NCBI GenBank assembly: GCA_014377535.1
Contig: JACMPK010000126.1
Span: 1-32,090 of the forward strand
Direction of reading: 5' to 3'
Length of the DNA: 32,090 nucleotides
Source of the DNA: Gemmatimonadaceae bacterium
GTDB lineage: Bacteria; Gemmatimonadota; Gemmatimonadetes; Gemmatimonadales; Gemmatimonadaceae
Shown here: one piece after another, positions 20,074-27,935 of the stretch
How positions within the stretch are numbered: position 1 is the first letter of the stretch
Layout: each line of letters starts with the position of its first letter
Notes under the pieces: model-generated
Told to the model about the DNA's origin: nothing
Seen by the model: only the letters and a program-made list of their open reading frames with translations
Database searches by the model: none
Made by a program: the position numbers and the translations under genes

Positions 20074-20164
20074 ATGGGGCGCCTTGATGGGGTCAACTTC
20101 ATGGGGTCAGAGATCTTGAACGGTCGCTTGAAGCGCAAACCGCGCTCAAGCGGTCACGTTCAAG
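20074..20164. repeat. REP-like palindrome with repeated ATGGGGTCA boxes
   Basis: ATGGGG occurs at 20074, 20087 and 20101; the last two extend to ATGGGGTCA. Immediately after is a long imperfect palindrome at 20115-20164: CTTGAACG, CGCTTGA and GCGC on the left pair with GCGC, TCAAGCG and CGTTCAAG on the right, giving 19 base pairs around an AAACC loop. A short conserved box next to a hairpin is the form of REP elements mobilised by RAYT transposases. It may also end the katG transcript. No transposase is in the window. Confidence 0.5.
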
Positions 20165-20284
20165 GGAGTCTTCCAAGAGGCCAGAGCACTTGAACTGCCG
20201 AGTGCGCCGGGGAGGTCTCCGACCATCAGCCGGTCGCGATGGGGACTCCCGGCGCCAGCGACGCCGCGCCGGAGCGGTGTCGAG

Positions 20285-22105
20285 GTGCGTCCATGCGGAG
20301 AGATGAGACATCCCGAATCGCAACCGTTCGGAGCACATCTCGCACGCGCGCGCCATCGCTACTCTTCACCGGGCCGGCGACGACCGCTGGCCGCGTCGCC
20401 GTTTTCGCCCGAGGCTGTCATTCGTCACGCCACGCTGGTTGGAGGGCACCTCGCGCTGGAAGGCGGCGAGTGGTCCGAGGCAGCCGTCATCTTCACGGCC
20501 CTGCTCGTGGAGCGTCCTACCGATGCGCTGGCGCTGGAGGGCCGCGCGCTCGCCGCCTGGTGGCTGGACGATGCGCCGACGGTTTTCCGCGCTCGCGAGG
20601 ATGCCTTCCGGCTGTACCGACAGGCTGGCGACGAGCGTGCCGCGGGTCGCGTCGCGGTCTGGCTGGCGTGGGACTACGATGCGTTTCGCGGTGACTACGC
20701 CGTGGCCAGCGGCTGGTTGCAGCGCGCACGAGAACTGCTCGCTGCGCATCGCGAATCGCGCGAGTTTGCCTGGCTGAGCGTGCGCAGCGCGTCGTTCGCG
20801 TTGCTGGACAACGGACATCCTGAGGAAGCGCTGCAGTACGCCGCCGACGCAATTACGGCGTCGCGGCACTGCGGCTCGGTGGACTATGAGATGGTCGGCC
20901 GTGCACTTCGCGGATTCGCGCTTGCGACGTCAGGACAGATTCCACAGGGCATGCAGGAGCTGGACGCGGTGAACACAGCCGTGATCGCGGGCGAGATGCA
21001 GGACCATGTGGCCATCGGCCTGGCCTGCTGCTACCTGATTTCCGCTTGTGATCGCGTGCGCGAATACGACCGCGCGGCGCAGTGGTGTGTGCGCCTGCGC
21101 GAGTTTTGCGAGCGCTGGCACTTCCGCGTGCTCTTCGCGGTCTGCCGCACACAGTACGCCGCCGCCTGCATCTGGCAGGGCGCATGGGCCGAGGCCGAAG
21201 CGGAGCTGGTCAGCGCCTCCGACGAGCTGCAGGCAAGCCGCCCCGGCATGATTGCCGAGGCACTCACGCGATTGGGCGAACTCCGTCGGCGGCAAGGCCG
21301 GCTGGACGAGGCGCAGGCGCTGTTCGATCGATCGGGTGGACATCCACTGGCCCTCGTCGGTCGCGCGACGGTCGCACTCGACCGCGGAGACCATGCCGGC
21401 GCCGCGCAGCTCGCGGAGCGGTACCTCCGCGCGCTCATGCCGCACAATCGCACCGAGCGTGTCGCGGCATTGGAAGTACTCGTGCGCGCACACATCGCCC
21501 TGCACCAGCTCGACGACGCGCGCGCGGCACTGCACGACTTGCACTCGGTCGTCCGGGCGGCGGACACACCGGCACTCCGCGCGGCGGCGAGTCTCTGCGC
21601 CGGCGCAGTATCGATTGTCAGCGACGATGCGGACGCGGCGCGCCGTCATTACGAGGATGCGGTGGACCTGTTCACTCGCTGCGGCGCGAAGTTCGAGCGG
21701 GCGCGTGCCGGCATCGAGCTGGCCACCGCATTGTCGCTCCTCGGTCGTGCTGATCAGGCACTGTCAGAGCTCGACACCGCCGTGGCTTTGCTGCAACCCA
21801 TCGACGCGACGCTCGAGCTGTCGCGTGCGAGTGCACTGCGCACCACACTTCAAGCGTCCCTTGCATTTAGCGAAGCGCCCACGACATCCGCCGTACGGAT
21901 GCAGTCGGCAGACAGCCGACTCACGGCACGCGAGCGCGACGTCCTGCGACTCATCGCCGAGGGACTCGGCAATGCGGGAATCGCAGTACGACTCGGCATC
22001 AGCGAACACACCGTGCACCGGCATGTGGCCAACATGCTGGTGAAGCTCGGCGTCCCGTCACGCTCGGCAGCCGTCGCCACGGCCACCCGACTTGGCCTGC
22101 TTTAG
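20285..22105 (+). CDS. TPR-containing LuxR-family transcriptional regulator
   Basis: Regulator of up to 606 aa. Most of it is helical repeat sequence of TPR type (for example LALEGGEWSEAAVIFTALL and RRRQGRLDEAQALFDRSG), and the last 60 residues are a LuxR/GerE helix-turn-helix: LTARERDVLRLIAEGLGNAG then SEHTVHRHVANMLVKLGV. There is no Walker motif, so it is not a classical LAL-type ATPase regulator. The TPR part probably binds a partner protein or ligand. The start is uncertain: GTG 20285 has GGAG ten bases upstream, ATG 20303 is an alternative, and the first 40 residues are of low complexity, so the true start may be later. A SAM methyltransferase gene follows after 147 bp on the same strand and may be its partner or target. 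Confidence 0.82.
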   Translation: MRPCGEMRHPESQPFGAHLARARHRYSSPGRRRPLAASPFSPEAVIRHATLVGGHLALEGGEWSEAAVIFTALLVERPTDALALEGRALAAWWLDDAPTVFRAREDAFRLYRQAGDERAAGRVAVWLAWDYDAFRGDYAVASGWLQRARELLAAHRESREFAWLSVRSASFALLDNGHPEEALQYAADAITASRHCGSVDYEMVGRALRGFALATSGQIPQGMQELDAVNTAVIAGEMQDHVAIGLACCYLISACDRVREYDRAAQWCVRLREFCERWHFRVLFAVCRTQYAAACIWQGAWAEAEAELVSASDELQASRPGMIAEALTRLGELRRRQGRLDEAQALFDRSGGHPLALVGRATVALDRGDHAGAAQLAERYLRALMPHNRTERVAALEVLVRAHIALHQLDDARAALHDLHSVVRAADTPALRAAASLCAGAVSIVSDDADAARRHYEDAVDLFTRCGAKFERARAGIELATALSLLGRADQALSELDTAVALLQPIDATLELSRASALRTTLQASLAFSEAPTTSAVRMQSADSRLTARERDVLRLIAEGLGNAGIAVRLGISEHTVHRHVANMLVKLGVPSRSAAVATATRLGLL

Positions 22106-22252
22106 GCGGCATGGCCCGGACGGGCCATGGTACAGGCAGACGCAAAGATGGCCGGAACGTGCGACGCGCCGGTTGACGGCAGATCGTATCGTGCCGGAGT
22201 GAGCGCGCCGGACGGGCCGGGTCGTGCCGCACGACCTCGATGGAGCATCGAC

Positions 22253-23092
22253 ATGACCGCACCAGGCATAAGCGCACCAATCAGCACCACCCCCGATCTC
22301 GCCGCCGTGAAGACCCGACAGCAGGCCGCGTGGTCCACCGGCAACTACGCCGTCGTGGGCACCACGCTGCAGATCGTGGGCGAACAGCTCTGTGAATCGC
22401 TCGACCTGCGTTCCGGCGCGACGGTGCTCGACGTTGCAGCGGGCAATGGCAACGCATCACTGGCCGCGGCACGTCGCTGGTGCGACGTCACCTCGACCGA
22501 CTATGTCGCATCACTGCTGGAGTCGGGAAAAACGCGTGCCGCGGCTGAAGGCTTGCCGATCACCTTCGAAGTCGCTGACGCCGAAAATCTTCCCTTCGCC
22601 GATGCATCGTTCGATGTGGTCGTGTCGACATTCGGCGTCATGTTCACGCCTGACCAGCCGCAGGCCGCGAAGGAGATGCTGCGCGTCTGTCGCCCCGGTG
22701 GCAAGATCGGCCTCGCCAACTGGACACCGGACAGCTTTATCGGCCAGCTCTTCAAGATCATCGGGCGCTATGTGCCGCCCGCGCCTGGTGTCATGAGCCC
22801 GAGCCTCTGGGGCACGCAGGCGCGGATCGAGGAGCTCTTCGGCAGCGGTGCGCGCGCCCTCCGCACCACGACACGGGAATTCGTCTTCCGCTATCGCTCC
22901 GACGTGCACTGGCTCGAGGTGTTCCGCACGTTCTACGGCCCCATGCATCGCACGTTCGCAGCGCTCGACGCCGAGAAGCAGGCCGCGTTCACGGAAGAGA
23001 TCCTGACGCTGATGGCGGCCGGTAATCGTGCGACGGACGGCACGCTGGTGCTGCCCAGCGCATATCTCGAGGTGATCATCGATCGCGCGTGA
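22253..23092 (+). CDS. Class I SAM-dependent methyltransferase (UbiE-like)
   Basis: Methyltransferase of 279 aa using S-adenosylmethionine; the acceptor is unknown, but the sequence resembles UbiE/type-11 small-molecule enzymes. Motif I is VLDVAAGNGNASLAAA (58-73), an acidic residue follows in STDYVASLL, and ADAENLPFADASFDVVVSTF is the motif II/III region typical of type-11 enzymes. ML RVCRPGG is the post-motif. ATG 22253 is well supported by GGAG seven bases upstream and a family-like N-terminus; the open frame back to 22127 has no features. It follows the LuxR-type regulator on the same strand. A perfect hairpin lies between this gene and the convergent metallo-hydrolase gene. Confidence 0.87.
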   Translation: MTAPGISAPISTTPDLAAVKTRQQAAWSTGNYAVVGTTLQIVGEQLCESLDLRSGATVLDVAAGNGNASLAAARRWCDVTSTDYVASLLESGKTRAAAEGLPITFEVADAENLPFADASFDVVVSTFGVMFTPDQPQAAKEMLRVCRPGGKIGLANWTPDSFIGQLFKIIGRYVPPAPGVMSPSLWGTQARIEELFGSGARALRTTTREFVFRYRSDVHWLEVFRTFYGPMHRTFAALDAEKQAAFTEEILTLMAAGNRATDGTLVLPSAYLEVIIDRA

Positions 23093-23274
23093 TGTACACG
23101 CATCGGGAGCGCACCGGCATGATCGGCTCATCATCCGCTGCGCTCACTGCCCTGTTGCTCCGAACCGCAGCAGCAGGTGCGAGCGCTCAGCGAGGAACAG
23201 GCGGGCGTCCTGCCCGGACGGTTGCGATGAGCAAGATGATGGTGGATACGATGCGCGCGGTGCTCATGATCACG

Positions 23275-23295
23275 CACTGCCAGTCTCTGGCAGTG
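23275..23295. terminator. Perfect 9-bp hairpin between convergent genes
   Basis: CACTGCCAG (23275-23283) pairs exactly with CTGGCAGTG (23287-23295) around a three-base loop. It lies in the 247-bp gap between the methyltransferase and the convergent metallo-hydrolase gene and could stop transcripts from both sides. No T-tract is present. The rest of the gap shows only a low-quality open frame. Confidence 0.45.
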
Positions 23296-23339
23296 ACCGA
23301 TGCGCCGCGAGCGCCCGTACTACTTCTCCGCCAGCCCGC

Positions 23340-24242
23340 CTACTGCGGCCAGATCGTGAACCGTCGCAGCCGCGTCCTCGTGAACCGCCCCCGCATCGCC
23401 TGCACCGCCGAGTCGAGCGATACGAGCTCGGCCCTCGACAGTTCGAGCCGATCTTCATCGGGCTGGTCCTGCGTGCCCACTGCATAATCGGTGTAGGGCG
23501 TGCGTGCCTGCTCGATATGGGTGCCAAGCAGCACAATCGTCGGACGGGCTGCCGTGAACGCGACGAGCCGTGCGATGCTCGATGCATACGCGGCGGTGTC
23601 GCGCACGTAGATTCGACCCGGATAGAACGTATCGCCCGTGAGCAGCACACCGGTGGCGCGATCATGCACGGCGATGCCGGCTGGCTCGTGCCCAGGAATT
23701 GCGAGCACGTCGAGCACGCGTCCACCCAGATCGTACGTCACGCGATCGGCACTGCCGGCAAAACCGAAGAATGTGCGGACCGATGCCGAATCGCGCTCCA
23801 CCAACGTCACACCCGGCCGGCCACGAAACTGGCTGTCGCCGGCCACGTGGTCGCCATGTCCATGACTGTGCGCAACGATCAGCGCACGCGGCGTACCGCC
23901 ATGCGCTGCGCGCCACGCCGCGAGAACGCTGTCGATGGGCGCAGCCACGTCGATGCCGCCAGCACCGGTGTCCAGAAGCAATGCACGTGCCTCCCCGATC
24001 AGCAGGTACAGGAACGGCTTTTCATAGTTCGTGCACGCCGGCTGCCGCAGGATGAACAGCCCGGCGCGGTATTCGCGAATACGGAACGCGGGACGCCCGC
24101 CGCATGTCGCGCCACCTGCGTACCAGCTCGACCCGCCGTCGATCGCGCCGACGCGCACCGGCGCTTTGCGGCACCCCGCCAGTGCGAGGCACAGCGACAG
24201 TACGAGCGTCAGTCGTGTCGATGCAGATCGTGGTGCAGGCAT
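23340..24242 (-). CDS. Metallo-beta-lactamase-fold hydrolase, lipoprotein
   Basis: Predicted outer- or inner-membrane-anchored hydrolase of 300 aa. The N-terminus is a lipoprotein signal with lipobox LALAGC (Cys24). The zinc site is H127-x-H129-x-D131-H132 in HSHGHGDH, then H in IPGHEPAG, D in LLTGDTFYPG and H in LLGTHIEQ, so a two-metal centre is intact. Members of this fold cleave lactams, thioesters, phosphodiesters or lactones; the exact substrate cannot be read. ATG 24242 is chosen because it gives the lipobox; the frame continues upstream to 24455 through Arg-rich non-protein-like sequence. It is divergent from the HEPN-like gene across 194 bp. Confidence 0.85.
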   Translation of the reverse strand: MPAPRSASTRLTLVLSLCLALAGCRKAPVRVGAIDGGSSWYAGGATCGGRPAFRIREYRAGLFILRQPACTNYEKPFLYLLIGEARALLLDTGAGGIDVAAPIDSVLAAWRAAHGGTPRALIVAHSHGHGDHVAGDSQFRGRPGVTLVERDSASVRTFFGFAGSADRVTYDLGGRVLDVLAIPGHEPAGIAVHDRATGVLLTGDTFYPGRIYVRDTAAYASSIARLVAFTAARPTIVLLGTHIEQARTPYTDYAVGTQDQPDEDRLELSRAELVSLDSAVQAMRGRFTRTRLRRFTIWPQ

Positions 24243-24436
24243 GCGAATCAGCACATGTGTCCAGTGGCGGTGCACGTCGACTGGCTGCAGCAGCCTGCCG
24301 CGGGACGAGACTTGCGGAATGAAGCACGGTCGCGCGAGCACGCGACTCATCGCAGCGATAAGGGTGCATCGCAGGACAGCGACGCGCAACGTCGCCACAC
24401 GCGCCGTTCCCCGCGCCCCGCGGTATTCTGTCATGC

Positions 24437-25600
24437 ATGAGCGATGCGCACGCACGACACCTCGTCACGGTCTGGAATCCTCGCTACGCCTCCGACGCCA
24501 TGGAGGCACACCTGCGCGTGTTACTGGACTGGGAAGCAAAATCCCGTCGTGACGAGGCCGGCGAGGACGACGTGCACGTCTGGTGGGGCAAGGTGCGATC
24601 CAACCAGCGCCAGCGAGGCATGCCGCACCTGAGCGAGGTGATGCAGTTGGGCCTGGACGCCGCGGAGCTCGACGACAACCATGAGACGCACCTCTACATC
24701 ACCGACTATCAGTCGCTTTACGTGGCCGATGTGCAGTGGATCGTGACGCAGGACCCCCGCACTACCGATGCGCAGCATGTGCCGGCGTACTACGACGCCA
24801 TGAAGCTCAACTGCGACTGCTGGTTCCAGATCGCCGACATTCGCCTGCTGGTGAAGGACGACCTGCAGGGCGTGATCACGGAACTGGGCCATCTGCGCAA
24901 CACGCGCTACGCCGATCGCCCCGTCTCGCTGTACGGCGGCATGGTGGACCTGCCGCTGCTCGTATCCCGCGCAGATGGTCGCCGCTATTTCGATGTGCGC
25001 GAGCGCGAGCTGTACGCGGACAACAAGCTCTGGGCGCGGTTCGACGCCGAGCAGGGTGGCGTCGGCGCGCTGGAGGCGTCGCTGCGCGATGACCATGTCG
25101 GCAACGAAGCCTGGTCGCTGCTGGAGCCCGGCGCCGGTCGCTTCATCGCCATGGCCGAGCGCACGGTGCGTGATCACCGGCGTGATCCCGCGGCCGACCT
25201 GTCGCCCGTGATGGTGGGCTATGGCAAGGCGCTGGAACTGCAGACGAACGCGATTCTGCGCGCTGCCATGCGCACTGCGCCCGATGCCGCGCGCTGGGTG
25301 AAGGTGGAGCAGCACACCGCGCGGCTGCCTGAGGCGCTCCCGCTCTCACTTGGCCCGCTGGCGCGAATTCTGGGTGGTGAACGCGACCTCGGCGACCACC
25401 TGCGACAGGTTCTCAGCGATGGTGCGTGGTTCACGAACGAGCTTGCGGTGATCCTCGACAGGTTTGCCATCGAGGCGCGCAACCCGGCCTCGCATGGTGA
25501 CATCGTTGCACGCGAGACGATCATTCGATGGCGGAACCGGCTGCTCGGCGTGGGTGGCGAGAGCGTTATCGGGCGCGTGGCGCGGGTGCAGCGGCGGTAG
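24437..25600 (+). CDS. Unrecognised protein with C-terminal HEPN-like RNase signature
   Basis: Soluble 387-aa protein that I do not recognise as a named family. Residues about 1-170 are mixed alpha/beta, with VHVWWGKVRSNQRQRG, THLYITDYQSLYVADVQWIV and LNCDCWFQIADIRLL. The strand pattern is weakly reminiscent of PUA-like (EVE/ASCH) ligand-binding domains, but this is only an impression. Residues about 240-387 are helical (YGKALELQTNAILRAAM) and contain R348-N-P-A-S-H353, an exact match to the HEPN motif R-[NDH]-x3-H, which is catalytic in many toxin and defence RNases. The gene is divergent from the metallo-hydrolase gene and convergent with the SIR2 gene, 71 bp between stops. An abortive-infection or toxin-like role is inference. 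The motif alone is short, so chance is not excluded. Confidence 0.6.
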   Translation: MSDAHARHLVTVWNPRYASDAMEAHLRVLLDWEAKSRRDEAGEDDVHVWWGKVRSNQRQRGMPHLSEVMQLGLDAAELDDNHETHLYITDYQSLYVADVQWIVTQDPRTTDAQHVPAYYDAMKLNCDCWFQIADIRLLVKDDLQGVITELGHLRNTRYADRPVSLYGGMVDLPLLVSRADGRRYFDVRERELYADNKLWARFDAEQGGVGALEASLRDDHVGNEAWSLLEPGAGRFIAMAERTVRDHRRDPAADLSPVMVGYGKALELQTNAILRAAMRTAPDAARWVKVEQHTARLPEALPLSLGPLARILGGERDLGDHLRQVLSDGAWFTNELAVILDRFAIEARNPASHGDIVARETIIRWRNRLLGVGGESVIGRVARVQRR

Positions 25601-25671
25601 GGGCGGGCGGAGGTGCGAGTTCAGCGGCCTGACCGGTGCAGAGTTCAGGCAGGAAGTTGCGACCTGACGAC

Positions 25672-27741
25672 TCAGCCGTGTGCTGCCGCCTGCGCCTCTG
25701 CCAGCTGCGCGCACAACTGCTCAGCCATCATGCCCGCCCACGGATTCCCCGTCTCCTCCTGCATCGCACGAACATCGTCGATGCAGGCCGCAATCCTGTC
25801 GAATGCGGTGGCGTCACCGTGATGCAACAGGCACTGCGCATGTGCGACGGTCGCATGCGCCGCGTAACCGGGAAAACGCGTGCTCGTCAACTCGTGGAGT
25901 TGCAGCAGCGTGGCCTTCATGACACGGGCATCACCGGCGAACCGCGCCGCGCGGTTCAGGTCGAGCAGTGCGCGGCAGAGCAGCGGTGGAACGCCGGTGA
26001 CATCCGTTCGAGTGCAATCAGGATGTGCCATGTCGACATGCGTGAACAGCGGCGTGGCGGCGTGCGCATGCAGCTCGTCCACCACGCCCTGCAGCAGCGC
26101 CAACGCGGCATCGTCGCCCTGTTCGCTGTCCAGCAGCAGGCGACCGCGCGCCGAGCGGCAGAGCAGCTGCACCGGCACCAATGCCAACCTGTCGGCAATG
26201 CGCTGCGCCTCGTCCAGCGCGGCGGCAGACAGGTCGAACTGACCGCTCATGCAGAGAAACCGCGCGAGATGCACCAGTGCCAGCGCACGGCGCGGCTCGT
26301 CGCCCAGCCTCTGTGCCGTGCTCGCGCACGACTGCAGCTGCGACACCGTCTGCTGAAACGCACCGATCATGTCGTAGATCGGTACGCAGGCCAGCGCGAC
26401 ATCCACGTACGCCAGTGACTCGCCGCAGGCGATGACCCCATCCGTGACACGACTCGCAATGCCGAGCGCCTTGCCGACGTGACCCATGTACGCCTCGCAT
26501 GCCGCCAGCTGTGCACCCGCCACGTGCAGCGCACCCGTGTCGTGACTCCGCTGGAAGAACTGCGTCGCATCATGGTCAGCCGCATCCTTCCATTCCGCGA
26601 GGTTGCTGCAGTCCGCCGCACGCACCACCGGATTGCCGATGAAGCCGTGCTCCATCAGCGACAGCCCGTAGTTGTAGTTATAGCGGGCGTACGACGATCC
26701 GCGCGTGTCGCTGCCGCTGCGGTAGCTGCGCCATGTCTTCCGCAGCAGCCAGAACGCATGGTCATCCATGGTCACGGTGCGGAGCAGCGCACACAGGATG
26801 TTCACCACAGCGATCGGCCCAAGGCTCGCCGTCCACGCGTCGATGCGGTCACGTACCACCGATCGCGCGAGCTCCGGCGTGCGTCCGGCTGCGCTGGGGA
26901 GAGCGAGCGCCGGCAGCGCGAAGTTGTCGGACAGCCAGGTGCACAGGTCACCCATGATCAGCGTCGCCTTGTCACCATAGCGTGTCACGAGCGACGTCAC
27001 GCCTTGCTGCACCGGGCTGCCCTCGCGCGCGAGGAATGTGAAGCCGCGCGCATCGTCGGCTGCGTCGAGTATGCCCAGATAGTTCGGGTCGTAACTGAAG
27101 TCGGCGCCGCTGAAGCCAAGGAACAGCCAGTGGTGCTGCACCAGCAGTGCGCGCAGCGCCGCCTGGAGTGACGCGGGCCGCCCGGTTAGGCGCTGACGCA
27201 GCGTATCCACCAGCGATGCTGCATCCTCGATCGACCCGTGAATCTTGAGCACGGGTATGCACGCACTCGCAACTCCGTCAGTCGCCAGCCTGTCGAACGC
27301 TGCCGCGTCGTGATGCACGGCGAACGCGACGCCACGCGCCTGCAAGGCCACCTCGACGAGCCGGTCGAAGTTCGTGGTGATGATCGCAGCGACACGTCCC
27401 GTGGCGGCCAGCTCTGCGATGCCCGCGTGCACCGGTCCGAAGACGTCGGTGTCGATGCTCTGCCAGACACGGAAGTAGTCGGCGCCGACCTCCTCCTCCA
27501 TCAGCTGCGCCTGAAAGTCCGGCGGCAGGAACGCGGTCTGATCGCGTCGTGCCTTGAGTGCCGTCAGCATGACGTCGACCGGCTGACGTCGGCGGCTGTA
27601 GGCGGCCACCTGTTCACCAAGGCTCTCGAGGACCACCGAGTTGAAGTCGATCCAGCCAGGAAGCGACGAGGGCGCGACCGCGGAGGCGCCTGCCCCGACG
27701 AAGATGACGAGCGGCTCGGTGTGCAACGCGTCAGGCGGCAT
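25672..27741 (-). CDS. SIR2-domain protein with helical-repeat C-terminus, candidate defence effector
   Basis: A 689-aa protein with an N-terminal SIR2-like NAD-binding domain and a long helical, TPR-like C-terminus (about 330-680; for example FDLSAAALDEAQRIADRL). SIR2 motifs are present: FVGAGAS (G16-S20), TTNFDRL with N124, KIHGS with the catalytic-type H168, and GFSGAD (209-214) followed by FSYDPN. This form of SIR2, without a zinc ribbon, is the type found in bacterial defence proteins that deplete NAD (ThsA, DSR, SIR2-associated Argonautes), often with a repeat domain as sensor. There is no signal peptide, so it is cytoplasmic. ATG 27741 is used; TTG 27762 adds seven residues. It converges with the HEPN-like gene. 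NADase activity is inferred; protein deacylation is less likely given the architecture. Confidence 0.8.
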   Translation of the reverse strand: MPPDALHTEPLVIFVGAGASAVAPSSLPGWIDFNSVVLESLGEQVAAYSRRRQPVDVMLTALKARRDQTAFLPPDFQAQLMEEEVGADYFRVWQSIDTDVFGPVHAGIAELAATGRVAAIITTNFDRLVEVALQARGVAFAVHHDAAAFDRLATDGVASACIPVLKIHGSIEDAASLVDTLRQRLTGRPASLQAALRALLVQHHWLFLGFSGADFSYDPNYLGILDAADDARGFTFLAREGSPVQQGVTSLVTRYGDKATLIMGDLCTWLSDNFALPALALPSAAGRTPELARSVVRDRIDAWTASLGPIAVVNILCALLRTVTMDDHAFWLLRKTWRSYRSGSDTRGSSYARYNYNYGLSLMEHGFIGNPVVRAADCSNLAEWKDAADHDATQFFQRSHDTGALHVAGAQLAACEAYMGHVGKALGIASRVTDGVIACGESLAYVDVALACVPIYDMIGAFQQTVSQLQSCASTAQRLGDEPRRALALVHLARFLCMSGQFDLSAAALDEAQRIADRLALVPVQLLCRSARGRLLLDSEQGDDAALALLQGVVDELHAHAATPLFTHVDMAHPDCTRTDVTGVPPLLCRALLDLNRAARFAGDARVMKATLLQLHELTSTRFPGYAAHATVAHAQCLLHHGDATAFDRIAACIDDVRAMQEETGNPWAGMMAEQLCAQLAEAQAAAHG

Positions 27742-27935
27742 GTGCGTGCAGCAAAGGTTCAAGACTCAGCATGGTACGCACACGACGCACGACGACGCCT
27801 GGAACCCGCAGCACTCCCCGGAATGCCCTGCCGCCGCATCACGACTGCACACGGGTGATGCAGATGAAGTGTCCATCGCGCACAGCACTGGCATGTGCGC
27901 CAGATGCCGAAAGTGGCGGGATTACCACGATGGTG

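Noticed and set aside
23089-23487. 132-aa open frame after the methyltransferase
   Set aside because: It passes through a hairpin and into the 3' end of the metallo-hydrolase gene; the translation has no protein-like order.
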